The position numbers and the translations under genes were made by a program. Positions 1 through 6,444 of a stretch of DNA of 10,736 bases are shown here, in pieces (positions within the stretch are counted from its first letter, which is position 1; each line of letters opens with the position of its first letter). Where the stretch lies: positions 27,871 to 38,606 of the forward strand of contig DCLG01000034.1 in the NCBI GenBank assembly GCA_002320935.1, written 5' to 3'. Below the pieces are notes generated by a model, which saw only the letters and a program-made list of their open reading frames with translations, ran no database searches and was not told the origin of the DNA. This DNA comes from Pedobacter sp. UBA1654. Its GTDB lineage: Bacteria; Bacteroidota; Bacteroidia; Sphingobacteriales; Sphingobacteriaceae.

Positions 1-45
1 CCCGGAAACACATAACAGACATATCAATTGAAATATTCTCTTCAT
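1..45 (-). CDS. Possible 5' end of an exported protein, cut by the left edge
   Basis: Fifteen codons run from an ATG at 43-45 off the left edge. They read M-K-R followed by the hydrophobic stretch IFQLICLLCVSG, which has the shape of a Sec or lipoprotein signal peptide: positive n-region, then an h-region with cysteines. The product cannot be recognised from so little sequence. It lies 80 bases downstream of the dacB stop on the same strand, and the gap contains no competing minus-strand frame that stays open. No convincing Bacteroidota promoter (TTTG / TAnnTTTG) was seen in the gap. A chance ORF start is possible, and the call rests only on signal-peptide character and gene direction. Confidence 0.4.
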   Translation of the reverse strand, partial: MKRIFQLICLLCVSG

Positions 46-125
46 CAAGTTTATTTAAATGGACGATTTGTCGCAATTTAAAGAATTTATGAAGAAGTCT
101 TCAAGAAAATGGCTCAGTCGGTCAT

Positions 126-1544
126 TTACTTCAGCACATCCAGTACACGAAACAACTTTCCAGAGATATTAGCGCCGGAATAGTTATTAATATTGATTAC
201 AATAATGTACTTTCTTCCGTTTGTGGCGGTGTAATATCCGGCATATGCCTGTACATCACTTATGGAACCGCTTTTCAGTTGCATGCCATTGTTGATTGGC
301 AGGGATTTCAAAAGTTCAGGGTACCAGCTTTCCTTTTGCGCCTGGAACAATATGTTGGCCATAGCTGATGGTGTTACACGGGTGCCTGGCGACAGGCCGC
401 TGCCGTCCGCGATATTCAGTGCATTTTTATCGATGCCTTTTGTTGCCCAGTAATCTACAACTGCTTTGACGCCGTTTTTCGTCGTGGCTTCTTTCTCTGC
501 TTTCCAGGCAATGGTGCGGATCAGGTGTTCGCCATACAAGTTCACACTCTTCTTGTTAAACCAGTAGATGATCTCCGATAGTGATGGTGAGGTGATGGTC
601 GAAAGTTTGGCCGTAATTGCAGGCTTAACTTTTCTTTCTGCAACCAGGCGTCTTGCGGTGGTCGGTGCTCCCATGCTGGTGATTCCAAGGCGTTTCAAGG
701 TATCTTGCAGTCGGTATGCTGCATCAAATGCAGGATCAGAAAGCGACGCCGAAATGCCTTTTTTAGATATACCTGCAGCCCAGGTTCCACGGAGATAAGC
801 AACTTCTGTTAGCGGCGGAAGAAATGCATAGGCATTATCGCCGGAGCCAGCCGGTCCTGTTTTTAGCTCGTTGATGACGTTCAGGTATGGCATTTCCGGT
901 ACCGTTCTAAGCAGGCTCACAGCCGCGCCCGTAGCGCTGCCAGGTCTAAGTTGCAAGTCAAACTGGTTCTCGCGCCAGGATAATGCAGAAGGATAGGCAC
1001 CATAGTAGTTACCAATGTCCTGCCAGATCCAGCCTTCCGGAACTGAACTGCTGCCCCAGAGGGAGTCATCTCCAATAACATTTCCGTTAATCGTTTTTAT
1101 GCCTGCATCTTTTATCGCTTTAACCCATTGTTCAAGAATCTGATGCTCTTTTGTGCCTGCATATCTCCAGGATCCAAGGGTAGGATCACCACCACCAAGA
1201 ATTATAAGATCGCCATTCAGCACGCCATCCGGGCTGATCTTACCGCTATAAGCAAGTGTGGTCTGGTACCTGAAATCCTTTCCCAGCATATTGAAGGCAG
1301 TAGCAGCCGTGATCACTTTAAGGGTCGAAGCTGTCGCCAGGCCTACATGCTCATTCATCCCATAGACCTGATTTCCTGTGCTTGCATCCAGTACAACGAG
1401 CCCTATCGTTGCATACTTTGCCTGAGGATCGGCCTTTAATGTGCGATATGCCTGATCAAGTTTTTGCGGTAGCTGTGCCTGTGCACTTGTTATTGTGAAA
1501 AGCAGCATGACGGAAAGTAACTGCTTGTAAAGGTTTGATCCCAT
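126..1544 (-). CDS. dacB: D-alanyl-D-alanine carboxypeptidase/endopeptidase (PBP4, peptidase S13)
   Basis: A penicillin-binding protein of the low-molecular-mass class C type. It acts in the periplasm, trimming the terminal D-Ala of peptidoglycan pentapeptides and/or cutting D-Ala-mDAP cross-links. All three active-site motifs are visible in 472 residues: SxxK as S73-T-L-K76, with the nucleophile S73; SxN as S333-V-N335; and KSG at 424-426. A DGSGLS segment at 380-385 is also typical of S13. The roughly 260-residue insert between SxxK and SxN matches the DacB architecture, and the length is normal for the family. Residues 1-23 form a Sec signal peptide ending around SAQA|Q. The start at 1544 keeps this signal intact, whereas the next Met (residue 13) would remove its n-region. 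It lies 77 bases downstream of asd across a terminator, so it needs read-through or its own promoter, which I could not identify. Confidence 0.95.
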   Translation of the reverse strand: MGSNLYKQLLSVMLLFTITSAQAQLPQKLDQAYRTLKADPQAKYATIGLVVLDASTGNQVYGMNEHVGLATASTLKVITAATAFNMLGKDFRYQTTLAYSGKISPDGVLNGDLIILGGGDPTLGSWRYAGTKEHQILEQWVKAIKDAGIKTINGNVIGDDSLWGSSSVPEGWIWQDIGNYYGAYPSALSWRENQFDLQLRPGSATGAAVSLLRTVPEMPYLNVINELKTGPAGSGDNAYAFLPPLTEVAYLRGTWAAGISKKGISASLSDPAFDAAYRLQDTLKRLGITSMGAPTTARRLVAERKVKPAITAKLSTITSPSLSEIIYWFNKKSVNLYGEHLIRTIAWKAEKEATTKNGVKAVVDYWATKGIDKNALNIADGSGLSPGTRVTPSAMANILFQAQKESWYPELLKSLPINNGMQLKSGSISDVQAYAGYYTATNGRKYIIVININNYSGANISGKLFRVLDVLK

Positions 1545-1561
1545 AGGTAAAGTTTAGGCAT

Positions 1562-1607
1562 AAAAAAATGTGATGCTGAAACTGATTACAATTTCAACAT
1601 CACATTT
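1562..1607 (-). terminator. Intrinsic terminator of asd
   Basis: The inverted repeat 1569-1581 / 1592-1604 makes a 13-bp stem with a 10-base loop, extended by A-U pairs into 1566-1568 and 1605-1607. Read on the minus strand it is followed by a run of seven T (1562-1568), the classic rho-independent layout. The one imperfect pair (C1576/A1597) becomes a G-U wobble only in minus-strand RNA. The stem is therefore fully paired in that direction but mismatched in the other, which supports termination of asd rather than of a plus-strand transcript. It ends about 17 bases before the dacB start. Confidence 0.85.
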
Positions 1608-1621
1608 ACTTTTTCTTTTGA

Positions 1622-2614
1622 TTAGATTAACTCTTTCTGGATTAAAAGTTCTGCAATCTGAACAGCATTGGTTGCAGCGCCTTTACGCAGGTTATCAGCC
1701 ACGATCCACATATTTAGTGTATTTGGCTGTGACTCATCTCTTCTGATACGGCCAACAAAAACATCATCTTTTTCATGTGCATCTTTTGGCATCGGATACT
1801 TCAGGTTGGCAATGTCATCAACAACGGTAATCCCGCTTGATTGTTCAAGAATGGTTCTTATATCTTCAACCTTAAAGTCCTGTTCGAACTCAACATTCAC
1901 AGATTCCGAGTGACCGCCCATTACAGGAATACGTACCGTTGTTGCAGTGATCCTGATGTTCTCATCATCAAGGATCTTTTTAGTTTCCTTGATCATCTTC
2001 ATTTCCTCTTTGGTGTAGCCATTGTCCTGGAAAACATCTATTTGAGGAATAACATTCAAATCTATCGGGTATGCATATGCCATAGGACCATCAGTGATAC
2101 CTTTTCGTTCATTCATCATCTGTTCAACCGCTTTTACACCAGTTCCGGTTACAGACTGGTACGTTGACACCACAACACGTTTGATCTTGTATTTAGCATG
2201 TAGTGGCTTAAGCGCGACAACCATTTGGATGGTTGAACAGTTTGGATTAGCAATAATCGTGTCGTCAATGTTAAGCATGTGAGCATTAACCTCTGGTACA
2301 ATAAGCTTCTTTGTTGGATCCATTCTCCATGCAGAAGAGTTGTCGATAACGATTGTTCCTGCTTCTGCAAAACGTGGTGCATGTTGAAGGGACGTTTCGC
2401 CACCTGCAGAGAAAAGCGCTATAGCTGGTTTCATCGCGATTGCAGTATCAATGTTTACAACGGCGTACTTCTTACCCTTATAGCTGATTTCCTTACCAAC
2501 GCTCTTTTCAGAAGCAACAGGAATTAATTCAGTTAACGGGAAGTTACGCTCCTCTAATACTTTCAACATTACAGTACCTACTAAACCTGTGGCACCTACA
2601 ACTGCGACTTTCAT
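1622..2614 (-). CDS. asd: Aspartate-semialdehyde dehydrogenase
   Basis: Catalyses NADPH-dependent reductive dephosphorylation of L-aspartyl-4-phosphate to L-aspartate-4-semialdehyde, the branch point to lysine/diaminopimelate, threonine and methionine; cytosolic. Its 330 residues begin with the nucleotide-binding loop GATGLVG (7-13). SSAWRMDP (93-100) and the active-site loop NPNCST, with nucleophile C126, follow. The substrate-binding and acid-base segment RIPVMGGHS has R228 and H235. The C-terminal VADNLRKGAATNA helix (305-316) is diagnostic of the family. The length is standard and there is no sign of damage. Out-of-frame ORFs on both strands inside it are shadows. It has a candidate promoter upstream and a terminator downstream, so it appears to be transcribed separately from the sugar operon. 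No other lysine-pathway gene is in the window. Diaminopimelate supply links it loosely to the peptidoglycan enzyme dacB next door. Confidence 0.97.
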   Translation of the reverse strand: MKVAVVGATGLVGTVMLKVLEERNFPLTELIPVASEKSVGKEISYKGKKYAVVNIDTAIAMKPAIALFSAGGETSLQHAPRFAEAGTIVIDNSSAWRMDPTKKLIVPEVNAHMLNIDDTIIANPNCSTIQMVVALKPLHAKYKIKRVVVSTYQSVTGTGVKAVEQMMNERKGITDGPMAYAYPIDLNVIPQIDVFQDNGYTKEEMKMIKETKKILDDENIRITATTVRIPVMGGHSESVNVEFEQDFKVEDIRTILEQSSGITVVDDIANLKYPMPKDAHEKDDVFVGRIRRDESQPNTLNMWIVADNLRKGAATNAVQIAELLIQKELI

Positions 2615-2667
2615 CTATATTTTTCTCTTTTTCTATCTGCCACGAAATTGTGGACTTTCTTTTTTAA

Positions 2668-2698
2668 CAAATATGCTTAAACTTTATAACACTTTAAA
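2668..2698 (-). promoter_or_regulatory. Candidate Bacteroidota-type promoter for asd
   Basis: On the minus strand CATATTTG (2668-2675) matches seven of eight positions of the Bacteroidota -7 element TAnnTTTG. TTTA (2695-2698) lies exactly 19 bases upstream, where the -33 TTTG element is expected. The spacing suits the sigma-ABfA consensus and would give an asd leader of around 50 bases. The -33 box overlaps the stop codon of the upstream TIM-barrel gene. The motif is short and AT-rich, so a chance match cannot be excluded. Confidence 0.4.
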
Positions 2699-3563
2699 GT
2701 AATTCATTTTTAATGTATGCCTGGCTTTGTTTAATACTAGCATATGGCTCCATATCAAAGTTTTCCTGCTCCATTATAGCATGTTTAAGACCTGCTTTTT
2801 TAGCATTTTTGAATATGGTTTTATAGTCAATTCCACCGCTTCCAACTTCAATGTTTTTCTCATTGTTGGCCTTGTCCATATCTTTGACATGCCACATCGG
2901 GAATCTTCCCGGATAAGCTTCAAATAGTTGTACCGGATCTTTACCTGATCTTACAACCCAGTAGATGTCCATCTCGAAATCAACCAGGTTTGGATCTGTT
3001 TCTTTAAGCATGATCTCAAGGCCCGTAGTATCGCCCTGTGGCTGCAACTCAAAATCGTGATTATGATAAGCAATCTTTAAGCCCGATGCTTTGCATAAAG
3101 TACCAGCCTGGTTAAGTTTTGCTGCTACTTTCTTGTAATCATCTGCATTTTGACGTAAGGCGTCACCAAGATAGGGCACAGTCAGATATTTACTGCCAAC
3201 TGCACTAGCTGCCGCGATGTAGGACTTTAATTCTTCTTCGTTGCCCTCCTGAATGTATTTATCAATGCCATAGTGACCACTGGGCGCAGTCAGGCCATTT
3301 TCAATTAACAGGTTTTTAAATGCTTTTGGGTCTAAGCCCCAAAAGCCGGTGCCGGGAACAAAACCGTAGGTTTCAACCTCCTTGTAACCGGCTGCGGCAA
3401 CTTTGGCGATTACGCCTCTGGGATCTTGTGGCAGTAGTTCTCTTAGTGAGTATAACTGTAGTCCTACTACTTTGGATGATTTTACACAGGCAAAGGAAGG
3501 AAGTACTAAGCCGGCTGCTGCTGCAATACCGGCTTGTTTAATGAATGTTCTTCTGGAGTTCAT
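2694..3563 (-). CDS. Tat-exported sugar isomerase/epimerase-like TIM barrel (AP_endonuc_2 / COG1082)
   Basis: A 289-residue xylose-isomerase-like TIM barrel. Residues 3-9 (SRRTFIK) are a near-perfect Tat motif, followed by an Ala-rich hydrophobic stretch to about residue 25, so export in folded form is likely. A cysteine at 26 (SFAC) could be a degenerate lipobox. Probable divalent-metal and catalytic residues are in YHNHDFE (167-172), D199 of FEMDIYW, HVKD (H225, D228), E239 before GSGGID, and E265 in MEQE. The family includes sugar epimerases and isomerases. More recently it has also been shown to include Mn-type lyases and hydratases acting on 3-keto-glycosides. Here, next to a DUF1080 protein and a GMC oxidase, a role in handling a 3-keto sugar or 2-hydroxyglycal is a reasonable inference, but the reaction is not proven. 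It is the last gene of the operon, starting 7 bases after the preceding stop. Confidence 0.85.
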   Translation of the reverse strand: MNSRRTFIKQAGIAAAAGLVLPSFACVKSSKVVGLQLYSLRELLPQDPRGVIAKVAAAGYKEVETYGFVPGTGFWGLDPKAFKNLLIENGLTAPSGHYGIDKYIQEGNEEELKSYIAAASAVGSKYLTVPYLGDALRQNADDYKKVAAKLNQAGTLCKASGLKIAYHNHDFELQPQGDTTGLEIMLKETDPNLVDFEMDIYWVVRSGKDPVQLFEAYPGRFPMWHVKDMDKANNEKNIEVGSGGIDYKTIFKNAKKAGLKHAIMEQENFDMEPYASIKQSQAYIKNELL

Positions 3564-3570
3564 AATAATT

Positions 3571-4455
3571 TTATTGATCGCAAATCTTGATGGCTGCTCT
3601 TAAAGAGCTGAGTTTATCCTTTGCCCGGGGAATAAATTCCTGAGCTAAAAAGCCCTTGAAACCCGTTGCCAGAATAGCTTTTACAATAGCAGGATAGTAT
3701 AACTCCTGACTTTCGTCTATTTCGGCCCTGCCTGGTACGCCTGCAGTATGATAATGGCCAATGTACTGGTGGTAATCTTTGATGTTCTGGATCACGTCGC
3801 CTTCATCAACCTGCATATGGTAGATGTCGTAAAGGAGCTTGAAATTTTCCGATCCAAGTCGTTTACAGAGTTCGGCTCCCCAGGAGGTTCTGTCACATTG
3901 ATAATCTTTGTGGTCTTTCTTACTGTTCAGCAGTTCCATTACAAGGACTACATTATGCTTCTCAGCAATTCCAATCACTTGCTTTAGTCCGGCTACACAG
4001 TTGTTCCATCCCGTCTCGTCATCCTTCCCGCGTTTGTTTCCACTGAAGCAGATTAGATTTTTATAGCCTGCTTTAGCGACAAGAGGTATCATTTCAGTAT
4101 AACTCTTGATTAAAGTTTCATGGAATTTAGGATCATTCCAACCGTCTACAAGATTGATTTCCGCACCGTTGCACATGGAGGAGGTGAGGCCATGCTTTTT
4201 CAATGTCGCCCAATCTTTTGGGCCGACCAGGTCAATGCCTGTGATGCCCATTTTTTTAGACTCTATGCAAAGGGTATCCAGATCAATGCTATCAAAGCAC
4301 CACCTGCATACTGCATGGTTTACGTTGCCTTTAAGTGCCAAATTGTTTTCAGATTTTGGTGTGAATCCTTGAAGTGTAATTGGTGCGCCTAAAGCCACAC
4401 CCGCAATTGCAAGACTCTTTAATGCATCTCTTCTGCTATTCTTTTGTTCCATCAT
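3571..4455 (-). CDS. Tat-tagged hydroxypyruvate-isomerase-like TIM barrel (COG3622)
   Basis: A 294-residue xylose-isomerase-like TIM barrel closest in motif pattern to the hydroxypyruvate isomerase (Hyi) and 2-oxo-tetronate isomerase group. Key segments are VMELLN with E174, YDIYHMQ with D210 and H213, GHYHTAGVPGR (233-243, H236), YYPAI (253-257) and AQEF with E273. The Glu/Asp/His/Glu set matches the family's metal site. Unlike cytosolic Hyi it carries an N-terminal Tat-like motif SRRDALK (7-13) with a hydrophobic segment to about residue 28. Its real substrate is therefore probably a periplasmic keto-sugar rather than hydroxypyruvate (inference). Two Met codons stand in tandem at the start (4455 and 4452); either could be used. 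It sits 6 bases after the permease stop and 7 bases before the next TIM barrel, so co-translation is likely. Confidence 0.85.
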   Translation of the reverse strand: MMEQKNSRRDALKSLAIAGVALGAPITLQGFTPKSENNLALKGNVNHAVCRWCFDSIDLDTLCIESKKMGITGIDLVGPKDWATLKKHGLTSSMCNGAEINLVDGWNDPKFHETLIKSYTEMIPLVAKAGYKNLICFSGNKRGKDDETGWNNCVAGLKQVIGIAEKHNVVLVMELLNSKKDHKDYQCDRTSWGAELCKRLGSENFKLLYDIYHMQVDEGDVIQNIKDYHQYIGHYHTAGVPGRAEIDESQELYYPAIVKAILATGFKGFLAQEFIPRAKDKLSSLRAAIKICDQ

Positions 4456-4461
4456 CGCTTC

Positions 4462-5697
4462 TTAAATGCTTTCTACTTTTACCTTTTCTTTGTCATTGAA
4501 AAACAATGCAAAAAGGATGAACACTACTGCAGCGATGCCAGCCGGAATAATCCAGATCATCTGCCAGTTAAAGGAGCCATCAGCAACTTTGTACGTATCA
4601 GTAATCATTCCAGCCACTTCAAAACCAATTAACATACCAATTCCGTATGTAGCCAGGGTGATAAGACCTTGCGCGGCACTCTTAAACTGTTCACCAGCTT
4701 TTGAATTGGTATAGATCTGACCAGATACAAAGAAGAAGTCATAACAGATACCATGAAGTGCGATTCCGATGATCAGCATAAAGCTGAGGTCACCGGCGTT
4801 TCCGTACGCAAATAATGCATAACGAACTGCCCAGGCAAGCATACCGACAAGAATTGTCTTTTTGAATCCAAAGCGTGTAAAGAATACCGGTAACAAGAGT
4901 AGGAATAAAACCTCAGACATCTGTCCAATCGTCATTTTACCAGTAGGGTTATCCAGACCGATGTTGGATAAGAAAGGGTTTGCATTCTGGTAATAGAATG
5001 CTAATGGAATACAGATCAGGATGGATGAAACGAAGAAAATAGCGAAGTTTTTATCCTTCAATAATTTGAGTGCATCCAGTCCAAGAATTTGCGAAACACT
5101 TACCTTTTCTCCTGTTGATACTTTTGGAGGTGTTGCTGGTAAGGTAAAGCTGAATAAGCCCAGAACAAGTGATCCGATACCGGCCATCAGGAAAGTGTAT
5201 TTTAAGAAACCTGCCGATATGCCTTCCGGTGAGTCCCAGTGATAAACGAAACTGATTAACAGTCCCGCAACGATCCAGCCGATTGTTCCCCATACGCGTA
5301 TGGTTGAGAATTCCTTCTCTGGATCTTTCATCTGGTTAAATGATACTGAATTTACGAGTGCCAGGGTAGGCATGAATAAAATCATGTACGATAACACGTA
5401 AGGGTAGAAGGTTGAAATATCTGGTGCCTGGTACATTTGGTACATCAGCGCTGCGCCGATCAAATGCAAAACGCCTAAGATTCTTTCCGCATTAAAAAAC
5501 CTGTCTGCAATAAGCCCGATGATAAAAGGGGCGATAATTGCTCCCCAGGATTGGGTGGAAAATACCGCGGCACTTTGTGAACCTGTCGCTTGTAGGTTAT
5601 TTCCGATAAAAGTACCCAGTGTAACAAACCATGAGCCCCAGATAAAGAATTCCAGGAACATCATGCTTGATAATTTAATACGGTTGGTTAAGTTCAT
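4462..5697 (-). CDS. MFS permease of the nucleoside:H+ symporter (NupG/XapB) family
   Basis: A 411-residue inner-membrane carrier with about 12 hydrophobic segments and a short cytoplasmic N-terminus. Recognisable marks are the first helix motif FFIWGSWFVTLG (17-28), an MFS motif-A-like loop GLIADRFF (61-68), and a C-terminal-half signature LHGICYDFFFVSGQIY (314-329). The last is highly characteristic of the NupG family. E. coli members carry nucleosides with protons. Many Bacteroidota members instead sit in sugar clusters with Gfo/Idh and DUF1080 genes. Here it lies between the DUF1080 gene (13 bases upstream) and the Hyi-like gene (6 bases downstream), so import of a deglycosylated keto-sugar or an intact glycoside is more likely than nucleoside uptake (inference). 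No nucleoside-metabolism gene is nearby. The C-terminal tail is charged and cytoplasmic. Confidence 0.88.
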   Translation of the reverse strand: MNLTNRIKLSSMMFLEFFIWGSWFVTLGTFIGNNLQATGSQSAAVFSTQSWGAIIAPFIIGLIADRFFNAERILGVLHLIGAALMYQMYQAPDISTFYPYVLSYMILFMPTLALVNSVSFNQMKDPEKEFSTIRVWGTIGWIVAGLLISFVYHWDSPEGISAGFLKYTFLMAGIGSLVLGLFSFTLPATPPKVSTGEKVSVSQILGLDALKLLKDKNFAIFFVSSILICIPLAFYYQNANPFLSNIGLDNPTGKMTIGQMSEVLFLLLLPVFFTRFGFKKTILVGMLAWAVRYALFAYGNAGDLSFMLIIGIALHGICYDFFFVSGQIYTNSKAGEQFKSAAQGLITLATYGIGMLIGFEVAGMITDTYKVADGSFNWQMIWIIPAGIAAVVFILFALFFNDKEKVKVESI

Positions 5698-5710
5698 TTG
5701 TTAGTCAGAG

Positions 5711-6382
5711 TTAATTAGATTTAAGTTCTTTAATGGAGATATTTCTGTACCACACCTCATCGCCATGGTCCTGCAAAGCAATTCTGCCTTTTTTGTATGC
5801 AGCAAAGCCTTCCCAGCCTTTAAACTTACTGCCTTCAACAAGTTTCTTGAAGTTTTCATCCCAAAGCGTAGTAGAAACGATTTTCACACCGTTCAAGGTG
5901 AAGTCAAGTTTTCCATTCTTACTAACAACTTTAACTTTGTTCCATTCACCAACTGGCTTCACCGGTTCTGAGCTGCTTTGGATCAGATCATACAAATCGC
6001 CCGAACGGTGTTTGGTGATCTTGCCATCAGGATGCCCTTCATTATCCAAAACCTGCATCTCTAATCCAGTCGCATAGGTTTGCTTATATTTTGGGTCTTC
6101 ATGAACATAAAGCATGATGCCGCTATTACCTTTAGGCGCAATTTTCCATTCCAGGTTCATTTCGAAGTTCTCGTATTCCTGGTCGGTAACCAGGTCTACG
6201 CCGTGTCCGCTACGTAATTTCGGATCCAGGTGGATCACACCTTTTTCCATGGTCCAGCCATGCGATGCATTCTGATCTCCATATGGATGCCAGCCTGCTA
6301 TTTTCTTCGATTCCTGAGCATTTAGTGCATTGGTATTGAATAATGCTGTAAGCACCAAAGCGGAAAAAATATACTTTTTCAT
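5711..6382 (-). CDS. Secreted DUF1080 / 3-keto-disaccharide hydrolase family protein
   Basis: A 223-residue periplasmic protein of the family long called DUF1080 (now 3-keto-disaccharide hydrolase), with a concanavalin-like beta-sandwich fold. A Sec signal peptide covers residues 1-22 (ends NALNA|QE); there is no lipobox cysteine, so it should be soluble. Family marks in order are YENFEMNLEWKI (70-81), GNSGIMLYV (85-93), GLEMQVLDN (106-114) with H118 close behind, HRSGDLYDL (125-133), EWNKVKVV (146-153), and the C-terminal block LQDHGDEVWYRNISIKEL (203-220). Known members cleave 3-keto-glycosides made by sugar C3 dehydrogenases. The GMC and cytochrome c genes upstream supply exactly such an oxidation system. 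Anomer, linkage and whether cleavage is hydrolytic or eliminative cannot be told from sequence. It follows a 62-base gap containing a strong hairpin, the only sizeable break within the operon. Confidence 0.92.
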   Translation of the reverse strand: MKKYIFSALVLTALFNTNALNAQESKKIAGWHPYGDQNASHGWTMEKGVIHLDPKLRSGHGVDLVTDQEYENFEMNLEWKIAPKGNSGIMLYVHEDPKYKQTYATGLEMQVLDNEGHPDGKITKHRSGDLYDLIQSSSEPVKPVGEWNKVKVVSKNGKLDFTLNGVKIVSTTLWDENFKKLVEGSKFKGWEGFAAYKKGRIALQDHGDEVWYRNISIKELKSN

Positions 6383-6400
6383 GTTTTTAGTTTTATGTAA

Positions 6401-6426
6401 TACGCCCGGTTGAAAAACCGGGCGTA
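6401..6426 (-). other. Strong intercistronic RNA hairpin
   Basis: A perfect 11-bp inverted repeat (6401-6411 / 6416-6426), rich in G-C, closes a 4-base loop. It lies centrally in the 62-base gap, 18 bases after the Gfo/Idh stop and 18 bases before the DUF1080 ATG. On the minus strand the 3' side is TTACATAAAACT, not a T-run, so it is not a standard intrinsic terminator in the operon's direction. The run of T lies on its 5' side. A role as mRNA stabiliser, processing site or weak attenuator is plausible but inferred. Confidence 0.7.
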
Positions 6427-6444
6427 AAAAAGATTAGGGTTCAA

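Noticed and set aside
3..172. Plus-strand short frames at the left edge (open from 3 to 92; ATG at 89 to stop at 172)
   Set aside because: Very short with no recognisable content. The second overlaps the end of dacB antisense. The minus-strand signal-peptide start at 45 is a better reading of the edge.
262..1439. Plus-strand ORFs inside the dacB region (262-453, 568-798, 1128-1439)
   Set aside because: They are antisense to a complete S13 peptidase with all motifs, and their translations show no recognisable domain.
2149..2403. Minus-strand 84-codon ORF within asd
   Set aside because: Out-of-frame overlap with an intact asd; no frameshift is needed to explain asd and the translation is low in family features.
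2640..2653. Small hairpin CCAC / GTGG in the asd leader
   Set aside because: Four base pairs with a 6-base loop is expected by chance.
2681..2700. AT-only inverted repeat (ACTTTA / TAAAGT) at the end of the operon as a terminator
   Set aside because: Only six AT-rich pairs with no following T-run on the minus strand; too weak to call. The end of the sugar operon therefore has no clear terminator.
5051..5293. Minus-strand 80-codon ORF within the permease gene
   Set aside because: Out-of-frame shadow inside an intact transmembrane protein gene.
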